64,000 bases of DNA from Haloprofundus halobius (GTDB lineage Archaea > Halobacteriota > Halobacteria > Halobacteriales > Haloferacaceae), in the NCBI RefSeq assembly GCF_020097835.1, contig NZ_CP083666.1, positions 1,426,001-1,490,000 of the forward strand, read 5' to 3'. The notes below the pieces were generated by a model, which ran no database searches, had not been told where the DNA came from, and saw only the letters and a program-made list of their open reading frames with translations. This document shows positions 8,341 through 17,821 of this stretch, in pieces. The stretch's first letter is position 1. Every line of letters starts with the position of its first letter. The position numbers were made by a program, and so were the translations under genes.

Positions 8341-9498
8341 TCAATCCGCCGTCGCCGCGCAGTTGTTCGGGCCGAGTTCCAGTTCGAACGCCTCGTCGTC
8401 GCCGACCGAATCGCGCCCGAGATTCGTTGCGATTATCTCCTCGAAGTTGTTCGGCCGTGGCGGCATCCCCGACAATGCGTACTCCACGAACGCGTCCTCG
8501 TCCATCGACAGCGCCTCCAGACGGGATTTCAGTTCGCCGAGCGTCGCGGTGTAGGTCCCGTCTTCGGTCGGGTTCGCCGAGTCGCCGTAGTGACCGGGCG
8601 CGACCACCGTCTCGTCCGGTAGCGCGAGCACCCGCTCGCGGAGCGTCCGGTGGAGCCGTCGCGCCATCCCCTCGGCCCCCTCGTCGCCGCGTTCGAGGTC
8701 AGGTCGGGCGACGCTCTCGGTGAACAGCAGGTCGCCGTCGAAGAGGACAGTTCCGAGTCGGTACGCGGTCATCTCGGTGGTGTGCCCTGGCGCGTGCATC
8801 GCTTCGAGCGTCACGTCACCGACGCGGAGTTCGTCGCCGTCGCCGACCAGTTTCGCGTCGAACGCGAGTCCGCGCTCGGTCGCCCCTTCGGGAACGACCG
8901 GTTCGGCATCGCTGCGCTCGGCCACGTCGCGCACACCACTGACGTGGTCGGCGTGGACGTGTGTGTCGAGCGCGTAGCGGAGTTCCGCACCCCGGTCGCG
9001 GGCGTCCTCGACGTACCGGTCGGCGAACGTGCGGAGCGGGTCGACGACGGCGGCTTCGTCGCCGGAGACGACGAGGTAGGCGAGACACCCGCTCGCCGGA
9101 CGCTGGTACTGTATCACCGTCGCGTCCTCGGACTCGCCGTCGACTTCCTCGGCGTGGTACACCCGCGCCCATCCGCGCATCCCCTCGGCGAGGTTCACCG
9201 CGTCGACGCCGTGGTCGCGGAGCGCTTCGGCGACCGTCGCGCTCGACTCGCCGCGCCCGCAGATGACGACGACCCGCTGGCCGTCGTCGAACTCGTCGGC
9301 GATGTCGTCGAGTTCGTCCGCCGCCTGCGCCTGGACGAACTGCATGTACGGGAGATTCGTCGTCTCCACGTCGCCGCCGGAGAGCGGCCACTCATCGGCC
9401 TCGTCGCGGTTTCGTACGTCGAGCACCCGGACGCGCTCGCCGTCGTGGAGCGCCGCCGCCAGCGCCGACGGGGAGAGGGCAGTTTCGTCGGGACTCAT
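8341..9498 (-). CDS. Rhodanese / metallo-beta-lactamase fusion, persulfide dioxygenase-like
   Basis: This is a 385-residue two-domain protein. Residues 1-115 are a rhodanese domain with LDVRNRDEADEWPLSGG and the active-site loop C80-GRGESS. Residues 125-385 are an MBL-fold domain with THVHADHVSG (H180, H182, D184, H185), HAPGHT and LLFDGDLLF. The order and motifs fit the ETHE1-like sulfur dioxygenase group, which oxidises glutathione or other persulfides to sulfite; haloarchaea lack glutathione, so the natural thiol is probably gamma-glutamylcysteine (inference). The ATG at 9498 is chosen because upstream residues are low-complexity shadow. Confidence 0.88.
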   Translation of the reverse strand: MSPDETALSPSALAAALHDGERVRVLDVRNRDEADEWPLSGGDVETTNLPYMQFVQAQAADELDDIADEFDDGQRVVVICGRGESSATVAEALRDHGVDAVNLAEGMRGWARVYHAEEVDGESEDATVIQYQRPASGCLAYLVVSGDEAAVVDPLRTFADRYVEDARDRGAELRYALDTHVHADHVSGVRDVAERSDAEPVVPEGATERGLAFDAKLVGDGDELRVGDVTLEAMHAPGHTTEMTAYRLGTVLFDGDLLFTESVARPDLERGDEGAEGMARRLHRTLRERVLALPDETVVAPGHYGDSANPTEDGTYTATLGELKSRLEALSMDEDAFVEYALSGMPPRPNNFEEIIATNLGRDSVGDDEAFELELGPNNCAATAD

Positions 9499-9611
9499 AG
9501 CTCGGAGTACGCGCTCGGACGGCAAAAGCCCGCGGCGCTCGGGGAGCGCTCGGCGACTCGACCGCGGCGACCGGAGCAACGTTGAACTCGCGGGCACCCG
9601 TCACGACTCGT

Positions 9612-10265
9612 ATGGACGTCACGGAGTTCCGCGAGACCGTCGAAGCGGCGAAGCGAACCGAGCTCGACCGGTTGGGGTCGAGTCAACTGCTCGTCGCACT
9701 AACCGACGCCGAACTGGATGCCGAGTCGGTGCTCCGCGTCGCCGCCGGGAGCGAGGCCGCCGCTCACGGTACGTTCTCCTCGTGGGCCGACGACGAAGCG
9801 CACGACGCGGCCCGAGAGGCGTTCCAGACGGTGGCCGAGCAAGAGGCCGACCACTACGAGCGCGTCGTCGCCGAGATGGACGACGCCTCGGGCGAGGGCG
9901 TCGAGGCGACCGCCGAGGCCGACAGCGGCCCGATGCACGGCTACCTCCGCGGGCGCGACGACACCGTCTCGCGCGTCGCGGGCGGGATGGTCGGCCGGTC
10001 GCTGCTCTCGCTGCGGACGCACACGCAGATCATCAGTTTCTTCGTCAACGAGGCAGACGAGCGGCGGGCAAATGCGTTTCGGCAGTTGAAGAACGACACG
10101 CGGGAGACGTTGGAACGCGGACTGGAACTGTTGGAGGAACTCTGCGAGTCAGCGGAGGACTGGGAACGCGCGCAGGCGGCGGCGGAGTACGTGATTCAAC
10201 TCGCGTACGACGACTACGCCGACGCGCTGGGCGAACTGGGTCTGAACCCGAAGTCGGTGTGCTGA
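9612..10265 (+). CDS. Ferritin-like/rubrerythrin-family protein
   Basis: This is a 217-residue mostly helical protein. Paired carboxylate motifs such as AEQEADHYERVVAEM and EEAAAHG-type helices (SEAAAHGTF) suggest a ferritin-like four-helix bundle with a possible di-iron site. A rubredoxin-like CxxC domain is absent. The start MDVTEFRE at 9612 is chosen over an upstream ATG at 9582 because the latter lies in the likely promoter. Role in iron or peroxide handling is inferred from the family only. Confidence 0.7.
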   Translation: MDVTEFRETVEAAKRTELDRLGSSQLLVALTDAELDAESVLRVAAGSEAAAHGTFSSWADDEAHDAAREAFQTVAEQEADHYERVVAEMDDASGEGVEATAEADSGPMHGYLRGRDDTVSRVAGGMVGRSLLSLRTHTQIISFFVNEADERRANAFRQLKNDTRETLERGLELLEELCESAEDWERAQAAAEYVIQLAYDDYADALGELGLNPKSVC

Positions 10266-10283
10266 CGGGTCGAGAGACGGGTC

Positions 10284-11648
10284 TCAACCGCTCGCGGGGA
10301 CGATACGGTACAGCGCACCGCCGTCGAACGTCCCCCCGAGCACGAACAGTTCGCCCGCCGGGTTGCGGCCGAACGAGAAGACGCGTCCGAGGTTCTCGCT
10401 CCCCTCACCGACCACGTCGACGACGCGCGTCGGCCACATCCCCTGGCCCTCGGGTCGCGTCGCGACGAACAACTCGTTCTGCGCGTCCAGGTCGGCGAAG
10501 ACGTACCGTCCCGCGAGCGCGGGAAGCGCCGTCCCCCGGTAGACGTAGCCGCCGATGACGGAGTTACCGGTGAGCGGCCCGTCGCCGTGCGAGTACTCGA
10601 CGATGGGGTCGACGAGGCGCTCGCCGCCACGCACCGACTCGAGTGTCCGGTCCGGACAGGAATCCGCCGCGAAGCAGTTCGTCCCCTCCTTGACGTTCCA
10701 CCCGTAGTTTCCGCCCTTCGTGACGAGGTTCACTTCCTCGTAGTCGCTCTCGCCGACGTCGCCGACGAAGAGGTTCTCGCGGTCGAACGACAGCCGCCAC
10801 GGGTTACGAAAGCCCCACGCGTAGTGTTCGTCGAGGCCGGGTCGTCCGACTAAGGGGTTGTCGTCGGGAATCGCGTACGGTTTGTCGTCCTCGCGGCCGT
10901 CGACGTCGATGCGCAGGATGCTCCCGAGGAGGTTTCGGCGCACGTCCTGCGCGTTACCGCCGGGGACGGCGTCGTACCAGTCGTCGACGTGACCCGGACC
11001 CACGTCGCCGCCGTTGCCGCCGTCGCCGACGGCCACGTAGAGGTAGCCGTCCGGTCCGAACGCGAGGTCGCCCGCGTTGTGATTCGGCTGGGGTTCGGGG
11101 AGTTCGAGAACCGTGCGCTCGGAGTCGCGGTTCGCGCGCCTGCCGTCGGCGCTCACGGCGAACTCCGCGAGGACGAACGTGTGGCTGTAGTTCCGTGGCG
11201 TGTTCTCACGTCGTGGGGCGCTGTAGCGAACGAACAGTCGCCGGTTCTCGGCGAAGTTCGGGTGAAGCGCGATGCCGAGAAGCCCCTTCTCCAGGTCGAC
11301 CTCGACGGCGTCCCGCAGGTCGAGAAGGGGTCGGTCCCGAACCCCCTCGGCTTCGACGACCGAGACGACACCGCGCTGCTCGGCGACGTACCGCTGGTCG
11401 GAACCGGGGACGAACGCGACGTCCAACGGTATCTCGAACCCGTCGGCGACCGTCTCGATTCCGACCGAGTCGGGAATCGCCGCTCCCTGTACAGAGTCGA
11501 CCTCCGACGGGTCGGCCGTCGCTCCGACCGACGGCTCTGTCGACGCCCCCGCGGCGATGCCGGTCTCCGCGGCCGTGGCGACGACACCCACTAGTGCGCC
11601 CGAGAACGCCGTTCGGAGCAACTCCCGTCGACTCGATGCGAGTTTCAC
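10284..11648 (-). CDS. PQQ-dependent sugar dehydrogenase-like secreted beta-propeller (Gdh/YliI type)
   Basis: This is a roughly 454-residue protein starting with a Tat signal (SSRRELLRTAFSGALVG). A six-bladed soluble glucose-dehydrogenase-type propeller follows: IPLDVAFVPGSDQRYVAEQRG, GLLGIALHPNF, PNHNAGDLAFGPDGYLYVAVGDGG, YAWGFRNPWRLSFD and GGNYGWNVKEGTNCF. It probably oxidises sugars outside the cell, using PQQ if available. Start choice is uncertain: GTG at 11646-11648 gives the tidier signal; a TTG 15 bases upstream is also in frame. Confidence 0.85.
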   Translation of the reverse strand: MKLASSRRELLRTAFSGALVGVVATAAETGIAAGASTEPSVGATADPSEVDSVQGAAIPDSVGIETVADGFEIPLDVAFVPGSDQRYVAEQRGVVSVVEAEGVRDRPLLDLRDAVEVDLEKGLLGIALHPNFAENRRLFVRYSAPRRENTPRNYSHTFVLAEFAVSADGRRANRDSERTVLELPEPQPNHNAGDLAFGPDGYLYVAVGDGGNGGDVGPGHVDDWYDAVPGGNAQDVRRNLLGSILRIDVDGREDDKPYAIPDDNPLVGRPGLDEHYAWGFRNPWRLSFDRENLFVGDVGESDYEEVNLVTKGGNYGWNVKEGTNCFAADSCPDRTLESVRGGERLVDPIVEYSHGDGPLTGNSVIGGYVYRGTALPALAGRYVFADLDAQNELFVATRPEGQGMWPTRVVDVVGEGSENLGRVFSFGRNPAGELFVLGGTFDGGALYRIVPASG

Positions 11649-11803
11649 ACCGATATACAGCAACTGTAGGGTGAAGTAACTGTGTGTGATTTTCTACACT
11701 TCGGGAGAACTGTCCGCCGAAAGAGTACTCCAGCGTGCAGAGACGGTCCGCAGCGGACGGTCGGTTCGCGACGAACGGCCACGAACGTCGTCGACGCTCG
11801 CAC

Positions 11804-13486
11804 TCAGACGGCGCTACTGGGGTGGTACTCCTCGAACTCGTCGCGGAGTACGTTGCAGATCTCGCCAACCGTCGCGTACGCCTTCACCGCGTCGACGATG
11901 AGCGGGAGGAGGTTGGCGTCGCCGTGAGCGGCGTCGCGAATCGCCGCGAGCGCGTCTTCGACGGCCTCCGTGTCGCGCTCGTCCTTCAGTTCGCCGAGCG
12001 ACTCGACCTGTCGACGCTCGTCCTCCTCGGAGACCTCCTCGACGTCGACGTGCGCCTCGTCGTCGACTTGGAACTCGTTGACGCCGACGATGATGCGCTC
12101 GCCCGCCTCTATCTCGCGCTGGCGCTCGTAGGCGACCTCCTGAATCTGGCGTTGGACCCACTGCTCCTCGACGGCGTCGAGCATCCCGCCGCGCTCGTCC
12201 ACCTCGTCGATGATGTCGAAGGCGTCGGCCTCGACCTCGTCGGTGAGTGCCTCGACGTAGTAGCTCCCGGCGAGCGGGTCGATGGTGTCGGCCGCGCCCG
12301 ACTCGTGGGCGAGAATCTGCTGCGTTCTGAGCGCCGTCCGGACGCTCTGTTCGGTCGGCAGCGACAGCGCCTCGTCCTTCCCGTTGGTGTGGAGACTCTG
12401 CGTTCCGCCGAGGACGGCCGCCAGCGCCTGATAGGAGACGCGGACGATGTTGTTCTCCACCTGTTGGGCGGTGAGCGTGGAGCCGCCGGTCTGCGTGTGG
12501 AACTTCAGTTGCTTCGATTTGGGGTTCTCCGCGCCGAAGCGCTCCTCCATGATCTTCGCCCACATGCGGCGGGCGGCGCGGAACTTCGCGACTTCCTCCA
12601 AGACGTTGTTGTGCGCGTTGAAGAAGAACGACAGTTGCGGGGCGAACTCGTCGACGTCGAGGCCGGCGTCGATGGCGGCTTGGACGTACTCGATGCCGTT
12701 GCCGAGCGTGAACGCCACCTCTTGGGCCGCCGTCGACCCGGCCTCGCGGATGTGGTACCCCGAGATGGAGATGGTGTTGAACTTCGGCGTCTCCGCCGCG
12801 CAGAACGCGAACGTGTCGGTTATGAGCCGCATCGACTGCTCCGGCGGGTAGATGTAGAGGTTGCGCGCGACGTACTCCTTCATGATGTCGTTCTGGATGG
12901 TCCCGCGCAACTGGTCGCGGTCGACGCCCTGCTGGTCGCCGACGGCGACGTACATCGCCAGGAGGACCGCCGCGGGGGCGTTGATGGTCATGCTGGTCGA
13001 CACCTCGTCCAGCGGGATGCCCTCGAACAGCGTCTCCATGTCGCGCAGCGAGTCGATGGCGACGCCGGATTTTCCGACCTCGCCCGCGGCCATCTCGGCG
13101 TCGGAGTCGTAGCCCATCTGCGTCGGTAGGTCGAACGCCACCGAGAGTCCGGTCTGGCCGTTGTCGATGAGGTACTGGTACCTGTCGTTGGTCTCGGCGG
13201 CGGTCCCGAACCCGGCGTACTGCCGCATCGTCCACAGTCGCCCGCGGTGCATCGTCGGGTAGACGCCCCGGGTGTAGGGCTTCTCGCCGGGGAAGCCGAT
13301 GTCGTCGACGTAGTCGGTGTCGGCGATGTCGTCGGGGGTGTAGAGGCGGTCGACTTCGTTGCCCTCGGTGTCGGTCGTGAACGTCTCCTCGCGCTCCCCG
13401 AACCGTTCCAGCGTCGGCCCGAGCGTCTCCTCCTCCCACTCGTCCTTCGCGGAGCGGATTCGCTCCAAATCGTCGGGGTCGAACAT
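11804..13486 (-). CDS. mcmA1: Methylmalonyl-CoA mutase large (catalytic) subunit
   Basis: This 560-residue protein has the full TIM-barrel catalytic domain: [83 protein letters not shown] and GTQSLHTNG. The B12-binding domain is absent, as in archaea where a separate small subunit carries it; that gene is not in the window. It interconverts succinyl-CoA and methylmalonyl-CoA, serving propionate and odd-chain metabolism. It stands as a single transcription unit. Confidence 0.95.
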   Translation of the reverse strand: MFDPDDLERIRSAKDEWEEETLGPTLERFGEREETFTTDTEGNEVDRLYTPDDIADTDYVDDIGFPGEKPYTRGVYPTMHRGRLWTMRQYAGFGTAAETNDRYQYLIDNGQTGLSVAFDLPTQMGYDSDAEMAAGEVGKSGVAIDSLRDMETLFEGIPLDEVSTSMTINAPAAVLLAMYVAVGDQQGVDRDQLRGTIQNDIMKEYVARNLYIYPPEQSMRLITDTFAFCAAETPKFNTISISGYHIREAGSTAAQEVAFTLGNGIEYVQAAIDAGLDVDEFAPQLSFFFNAHNNVLEEVAKFRAARRMWAKIMEERFGAENPKSKQLKFHTQTGGSTLTAQQVENNIVRVSYQALAAVLGGTQSLHTNGKDEALSLPTEQSVRTALRTQQILAHESGAADTIDPLAGSYYVEALTDEVEADAFDIIDEVDERGGMLDAVEEQWVQRQIQEVAYERQREIEAGERIIVGVNEFQVDDEAHVDVEEVSEEDERRQVESLGELKDERDTEAVEDALAAIRDAAHGDANLLPLIVDAVKAYATVGEICNVLRDEFEEYHPSSAV

Positions 13487-13598
13487 AGTCGAAGGTGAAG
13501 ATTGGCGGGACCTTAAGCGTTCGAGAGACGCGCTCCCCTGCCGACGGTTCGCTTAGCACGCCGATATAAAGCCCTCACCGCCGCTTCGCTCGACCGAG

Positions 13599-13765
13599 AT
13601 GGATTCGGAGCACACCCGGAGACGGGTTCTCGAACTCGCCGGCGTCGGAGCCGGTCTCCCGCTCGCGGGCCGTGTCGGCGGCGGCACCGACGCGGCGACG
13701 CCCCCCGACGAGACCGCTACGGCGACGCGTACGCTGCAGCAGACAGCGCCGAGACCGTCTCGGCT
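13599..13765 (+). pseudogene. Tat signal-peptide stump with Thr/Ala linker
   Basis: An ATG opens MDSEHTRRRVLELAGVGAGL, a twin-arginine signal, followed by a threonine-rich linker typical of haloarchaeal secreted proteins. After about 55 residues the frame enters the antisense of the DUF4397 gene and stops at 13856. It looks like a gene that lost everything after the linker, the second such stump in the window. Confidence 0.4.
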
Positions 13766-14563
13766 TCAGTCGCCGTCTTCGGCGAGCGTGACCTCGAACG
13801 GCGCGTCCGTCGGGGCGTCGTCGGGGGCGACGTACCCCATCCCGAACGCGGTATAGACGCCGCGGTCGTCGAGGGTCAGTTCCGTCGTCGTTACCGTGTC
13901 GCCGCCGTCCGTCGCTTGAACTTCTATCGAGCGTGTATCGGCCGACAGCGTCGTCGTCGACGCCTCGCCGTAGCCGACGTCGTCGAACACCGTCTCGTCG
14001 CCGTCGGCCGCGACGACTCGCAGGCCCGTGGTGTCCGGAGCGGCGTTGATGAACTGGAGTCGGGCGTCGCCCTCGTCGGGCAGCGAGAGGTCCTCCTCGT
14101 ACAGCCGGAAGTTGAGCGGTCTGTCCGTGTCGTCACCGAGTTCGCCGAGGGCGACGCCGGTGTAACTGCCGACGTCCAAGTCGAGCGACTCGTCGAAGAG
14201 GACGCGACTCGGCTCGTCCGTGACGACGAGTTCGAGGTCGGTCCGCTCCGCGCCGAGGTAGAGGTACTGACTTATCTGGCGGAACGGTTCGTCTTTCAGC
14301 GCCGCGTCACCGAAGACGACGATGTCGATGTTCGGCGCGTCGGGAACCGCGTGGACGACGCGGAGGTTCGAACCGCCGTCCGTCGACGCCGGCCCCTGGG
14401 TCGGCTCGTCGGTCGCCGTCCCCGTCGCCGCGGGTTCCGCCGTCGGCTCGTCGGTTGACGGGTGCATCTGGTCTTCGGCGAGCGTTCCACCGCATCCGGC
14501 GAGCGCGGAGAGGAGGGCGACGCCGCTGGCATGCAGGAACGTCCGGCGACGTGAGTCGGGCAT
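13766..14563 (-). CDS. DUF4397-domain Tat lipoprotein
   Basis: This is a 265-residue exported protein. It has a Tat signal (MPDSRRRTFLHASGVALLSA) ending in the lipobox LAGCGG (about residue 24), a Thr/Pro/Glu-rich tether, then a DUF4397 beta-sandwich starting NLRVVHAVPDAPNIDIVVFG and including RLQFINAAPDTTGLRV. The protein is anchored outside the membrane. Function is unknown; the fold resembles adhesion or surface modules. It stands alone, convergent with the signal stump. Confidence 0.88.
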   Translation of the reverse strand: MPDSRRRTFLHASGVALLSALAGCGGTLAEDQMHPSTDEPTAEPAATGTATDEPTQGPASTDGGSNLRVVHAVPDAPNIDIVVFGDAALKDEPFRQISQYLYLGAERTDLELVVTDEPSRVLFDESLDLDVGSYTGVALGELGDDTDRPLNFRLYEEDLSLPDEGDARLQFINAAPDTTGLRVVAADGDETVFDDVGYGEASTTTLSADTRSIEVQATDGGDTVTTTELTLDDRGVYTAFGMGYVAPDDAPTDAPFEVTLAEDGD

Positions 14564-14635
14564 CGTACGTCCTGTAGCTCTCCGAATATCTCAACGTTTC
14601 CCCCGTTATCAAGTAGTGAAATTGAACTGTGCGCC

Positions 14636-14815
14636 TCAGCTACGAGTCAGCGACGACTCCCCCGGCTGTGGGTCGACGTGCGGTTTCGGTACCAGCGCGT
14701 CGAACGGTTGGGCGTCGAGCCACTCCAGTAAGCGGACGAGTTGCTGCGTCGCCGCCTCGAACAGCGCTTCTCCGTTCTCGGGCGTCGCGTCCGTCTGGTC
14801 GCCGAGGACGCCGTT
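14636..14815 (-). pseudogene. Creatininase-family C-terminal fragment
   Basis: A frame of about 59 residues starting [20 protein letters not shown] and ending at TGA 14636-14638 matches, from memory, the C-terminal end of creatininase-family amidohydrolases (the GxxGD-x-T/DAT...G-x-x-LFEAA segment). No start codon or metal-binding core remains. It continues in the same frame as the PQQ-repeat stump just upstream, separated only by its stop codon, so one deletion probably removed the end of one gene and the beginning of the other. Confidence 0.65.
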
Positions 14816-14992
14816 TCAGGTGTTGTCGGCGGCGTCGTAGCGCGGCATCGGCCAGTCGGTGAGCGAGCTGGCGCTGGTCACGTCTGCCTCAGCGCCGTCG
14901 ACACCGTTGGCACTTCTTGCACCGATACCTGTGACAGCGGCCGCACCGAGCGCGCTGAGATAGCCTCGACGGGAGGGCGAGTCGGAAACCAT
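14816..14992 (-). pseudogene. Truncated PQQ-repeat beta-propeller protein (5' end only)
   Basis: The ATG at 14990-14992 opens a Tat signal ([20 protein letters not shown]), followed by [17 protein letters not shown]. The last part is the opening blade motif (W-P-M-x-R-Y-D-x-A-x-T) of haloarchaeal PQQ-binding-like propeller proteins. The frame then stops at 14816 after 58 residues; intact relatives have several hundred. The creatininase tail follows directly in frame. Confidence 0.7.
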
Positions 14993-15121
14993 AGCGGAAG
15001 CGACCGACGCCGACCGCAAAACTGTTGCTGTCGAGACAGCACCGCCACGACTTACCGCGCAGTCCGCTGTTCTCGCCGGGCGTTCGCCACGTTTTTGCCC
15101 GCCCGCCACGACGCTCCGGGT

Positions 15122-15508
15122 ATGTTTGGTGGCGGCGGTATGAACCCGCGGAAGATGAAGCAGATGATGAAGCAGATGGGCATCGACGTCTCCGAGATAG
15201 ACGCCGAGGAGGTCATCATCCGGACGGCGGACGAGGAACTCGTCTTCAGCGACGCGCAGGTGACGCAGATGGACGCACAGGGGCAGCAGACCTACCAGAT
15301 CGTCGGCGAACCCGAGTCACGAGCGCTCGGCGCGGGCGACGACGAGTCGGCCGAAGCCGACGACTCGACGAGAGCCGGCGGCGACGAGATCCCGGACTCC
15401 GACATCGAAATCGTCGCGACGCGCGCCGGCGCGAGCAAGGACGAGGCCCGGGAGGCGCTCGAAGCCGAGAACGGCGACCTCGCCGCGGCGATTTCGCGCC
15501 TGGAGTGA
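15122..15508 (+). CDS. nac: Nascent polypeptide-associated complex protein (archaeal NAC)
   Basis: This is a 128-residue archaeal alpha-type [23 protein letters not shown] is the family N-terminus and ribosome-binding element. A NAC beta-barrel follows (about 20-65), then an acidic linker and a C-terminal UBA domain ([20 protein letters not shown]...AISRLE). It binds nascent chains at the ribosome exit. Its TGA overlaps the GTG start of the tRNA methylase by four bases, so the two are translationally coupled. Confidence 0.95.
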   Translation: MFGGGGMNPRKMKQMMKQMGIDVSEIDAEEVIIRTADEELVFSDAQVTQMDAQGQQTYQIVGEPESRALGAGDDESAEADDSTRAGGDEIPDSDIEIVATRAGASKDEAREALEAENGDLAAAISRLE

Positions 15509-16224
15509 TACTCCTCGTCCACGGCGACCGCGAGTACCTGCGCGGCCCGGGCGACGAACTGCAGACGGACCTCGGCGTACTCGAAGTCCCCGAGGACGTC
15601 TCGTCGGGCGACGTGCTGGAGACGCATCTCGGCGAGGAGTTCGTCGTTCGCGCGCCGCGCGGTCCCGACCTGTTCAACCACTTCGAGCGCACGGGCGCGC
15701 CAATGATGCCGCGCGATGTCGGTCTCATCGTCGGCCACACCGGCGCGGCCGCGGGCGACCGCGTGCTCGACGCCGGAACCGGGACGGGCGTGCTCTCGGC
15801 GTACCTCGCACGTCTCGGCGCCGAAGTGACGACGTTCGAGCGCGACCCCGACTTCGCCGACGTCGCCCGCGAGAACATGGAACTCGCCGGCGTCGCCGAC
15901 CGCGTTGACGTTCGGACCGGCGATCTGACCGAAGAACTCGACTCGCTCTCCGGGTTCGACCTCCTGACGCTCGACACCGGCGACGCGCCCGAGGTGGTCG
16001 CCCGCGCGCCCGACCTCCTCGTCTCCGGCGGCTTTCTCGCCGTCTACTCGCCGTTCGTCGAGAACTCCCGCGAGACGGTGCGGACGGCTCGGGAGGTCGG
16101 TCTCTCCGGCGTCGAGACGCTGGAGACGATTCAACGACAGATGGACTTCGGCGACCGGGGGTCGCGGCCGTCGACGGCGGGCGTCGGACACACCGGCTAT
16201 CTGACGTTCGCGCGCAACGAGTAG
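15505..16224 (+). CDS. trmI: tRNA (adenine-N1)-methyltransferase, TrmI type
   Basis: This 239-residue protein has a short N-terminal beta domain ([20 protein letters not shown]) and a Rossmann methyltransferase domain with [19 protein letters not shown] (residues 87-105) and [13 protein letters not shown]. That matches archaeal TrmI, which makes m1A57/m1A58 in the tRNA T-loop. The GTG at 15505-15507 is chosen because it overlaps the NAC stop (GTGA) and begins the conserved VHGDRE block. The NAC-trmI pair links nascent-chain and tRNA maturation genes. Confidence 0.93.
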   Translation: MILLVHGDREYLRGPGDELQTDLGVLEVPEDVSSGDVLETHLGEEFVVRAPRGPDLFNHFERTGAPMMPRDVGLIVGHTGAAAGDRVLDAGTGTGVLSAYLARLGAEVTTFERDPDFADVARENMELAGVADRVDVRTGDLTEELDSLSGFDLLTLDTGDAPEVVARAPDLLVSGGFLAVYSPFVENSRETVRTAREVGLSGVETLETIQRQMDFGDRGSRPSTAGVGHTGYLTFARNE

Positions 16225-16323
16225 CGGGTTCGCCGCCGAGAGCGCTCGAAAACGGCGACGGGTCGGGTCTCCGCTCCGGCCGCAGAACCACTAAGTCGGC
16301 AGCCTCCTAACAGAACGTACGTC

Positions 16324-16542
16324 ATGAGCACCGACGAGATGTCCGAAATCGACGAGACCCGAACGTGGCCCGAACTCGCCCTCGGTCTCTACGAGCGGTT
16401 GACCGGGCGAGGCGCGGAGATAACCTACGAGTTCGAGGATATGGAAGTCGACGTGCCGAGCAAGACGGGGGAGGACGCCGACCACGCCCACTGGCGACTC
16501 GACGGCACGCTCCGCATCAGCACCCGCGAACCGGACGAGTGA
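16324..16542 (+). CDS. Small acidic haloarchaeal protein of unknown function
   Basis: This is a 72-residue cytoplasmic protein (MSTDEMSEIDETRTWPELAL...) with an amphipathic N-terminal helix followed by beta strands (ITYEFEDMEVDVPSK, WRLDGTLRIST). I do not recognise the family. Its stop overlaps the GTG start of the next gene by four bases (GTGA at 16539-16542), so the two small proteins are probably made together and may interact. Confidence 0.75.
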   Translation: MSTDEMSEIDETRTWPELALGLYERLTGRGAEITYEFEDMEVDVPSKTGEDADHAHWRLDGTLRISTREPDE

Positions 16543-16889
16543 CCGACAACGTGACCGACGCGCGCCGTCCGCTGGACGTCACGGCCGAACTAACGCTGAC
16601 AGTCGAGGGCGAGCAACTCCGCGTGGTCGGTTTCGGCGAGTTGGTCGTCGTCGACACCCCGTCGCTCGACGCCGCGCTCGCGCTCCTCCGCGGAACGGGA
16701 CGACTGCCGACCGAGCAGTTCGGCGAGGACGTCCGCGCCGCCGACGTGACCGTCGACGTGCGCGTCGACGGGGTGAGCGTCGCCCGTCTCGGTCCCGGTA
16801 TCCGACCGGGCTACCTGTCGCGAGCGCTCGGCGTCGCCCCGGCCCGACTCTCGCTCGGCGGGACGGCGATGGCGCTGCTCCGGCGCTGA
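16539..16889 (+). CDS. Haloarchaeal hypothetical protein coupled to the preceding gene
   Basis: This is a 116-residue soluble protein starting at GTG 16539 (alternative GTG at 16551). It is beta-rich at the N-terminus (LDVTAELTLTVEGEQLRVVGFGELVVVDTPSL) and ends in a helical segment (LSRALGVAPARLSLGGTAMALLRR). I know no family. The 4-base overlap with the 72-residue gene supports co-translation. Confidence 0.65.
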   Translation: MTDNVTDARRPLDVTAELTLTVEGEQLRVVGFGELVVVDTPSLDAALALLRGTGRLPTEQFGEDVRAADVTVDVRVDGVSVARLGPGIRPGYLSRALGVAPARLSLGGTAMALLRR

Positions 16890-16900
16890 CACTTCTCGCC

Positions 16901-17500
16901 TCACCGGGTCGCCCGAATCAACGCGAACAGTTCCTCTCTGAATCGCTCGGGGTCGGACGCGTCGAACGACGCTGCCTCGGCGGCGCTGGCGGTCGCCGAA
17001 CGCTCGTCGACGACGCCCGTCGGGTACGCGCCGCCGGCGAGCAGAAACTCGCCGCGAGCGTCGGTCGGCCAGACCGCGAGCCACCCCTGCACGGAGACCA
17101 CCGTCCCGTCGACCCGAGAGCGGGCCTCGTACCGTGCGAGTCGGGCGTCGGTGCCCCGGACGCCGAAGCGACGCTCCTCGACTCTATCGGCGGCGAGAAA
17201 GCCGCGTTCGCGGAGTTGGTCCTCGAAGCCGGCCATCGAGCGGTCGGCGACGAGACGCCACAGCATCCGTGACGGAGGGGGTCTCGGCGTGAGTCGCAGT
17301 CGACTCGCGAAGAAGAACCGTTCGGCGCGGGTCCCGTCCGCCCCTCCGACGGACCGCTCGTGAGGGGCTTCGGCTTCGTAGACGACGGTGTGTGCCGTCG
17401 CCCGAACGAGGCCCGCGTCGAAGAGCCGGTCGACGCTCGATTCGACCCGTCGCCACCCGCCGAGACGGTCCTCCGGGACCGTCGGCGGCGACACGGTCAT
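16901..17500 (-). CDS. Haloarchaeal hypothetical protein downstream of tfs
   Basis: This is a 199-residue soluble protein. It contains RRVESSVDRLFDAGLVRATAHTVVYE, a long middle domain (RLRLTPRPPPSRMLWRLVADRSMAGFEDQLRERGF) and ends in a helix. I do not recognise it. It starts three bases after the TFS stop on the same strand, so the two form an operon and are presumably expressed together; a link to transcription is context only. Confidence 0.75.
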   Translation of the reverse strand: MTVSPPTVPEDRLGGWRRVESSVDRLFDAGLVRATAHTVVYEAEAPHERSVGGADGTRAERFFFASRLRLTPRPPPSRMLWRLVADRSMAGFEDQLRERGFLAADRVEERRFGVRGTDARLARYEARSRVDGTVVSVQGWLAVWPTDARGEFLLAGGAYPTGVVDERSATASAAEAASFDASDPERFREELFALIRATR

Positions 17501-17503
17501 CGC

Positions 17504-17821
17504 TCAGTGGTCGTCTTCGCGCCACTTGTGTTCGCACTCGGTACAGACGAAAAAGCGCGTCTCGGACTCGTCGGCCGAGCGAATCTGCTGCATGTACCAG
17601 TAGGCGGTGTCGTTGCCGCACTCGGGGCAGTGCGCCGTCGTCGTCGGCAGGCCGCTCGTGCCGCCCTCGGACTCGATGACCTCCGACTCCTCCTGGGACT
17701 GGGTGGTCACCATCGCCTCCTCTTTGGCCTGGTCGCGCAGTTTCTCGTGGCCGCACTTCGTACAGACCCAGTTGTCGCCTTGCGGCTGCATCATCGACCC
17801 GCATTCGTCGCAGAACTCCAT
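17504..17821 (-). CDS. tfs: Transcription factor S (TFS), RNA polymerase cleavage factor
   Basis: This is a 105-residue protein with an N-terminal zinc ribbon (C4-DEC-G...C-TKC-G) and a C-terminal zinc ribbon (CPECGND...CTECEHKWRE). The C-terminal hairpin tip reads RSADESETRFFVC, retaining the adjacent Asp-Glu pair that enters the polymerase funnel to stimulate transcript cleavage. It should therefore be an active TFS, able to rescue backtracked polymerase. The ATG at 17819-17821 is unambiguous. Confidence 0.95.
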   Translation of the reverse strand: MEFCDECGSMMQPQGDNWVCTKCGHEKLRDQAKEEAMVTTQSQEESEVIESEGGTSGLPTTTAHCPECGNDTAYWYMQQIRSADESETRFFVCTECEHKWREDDH

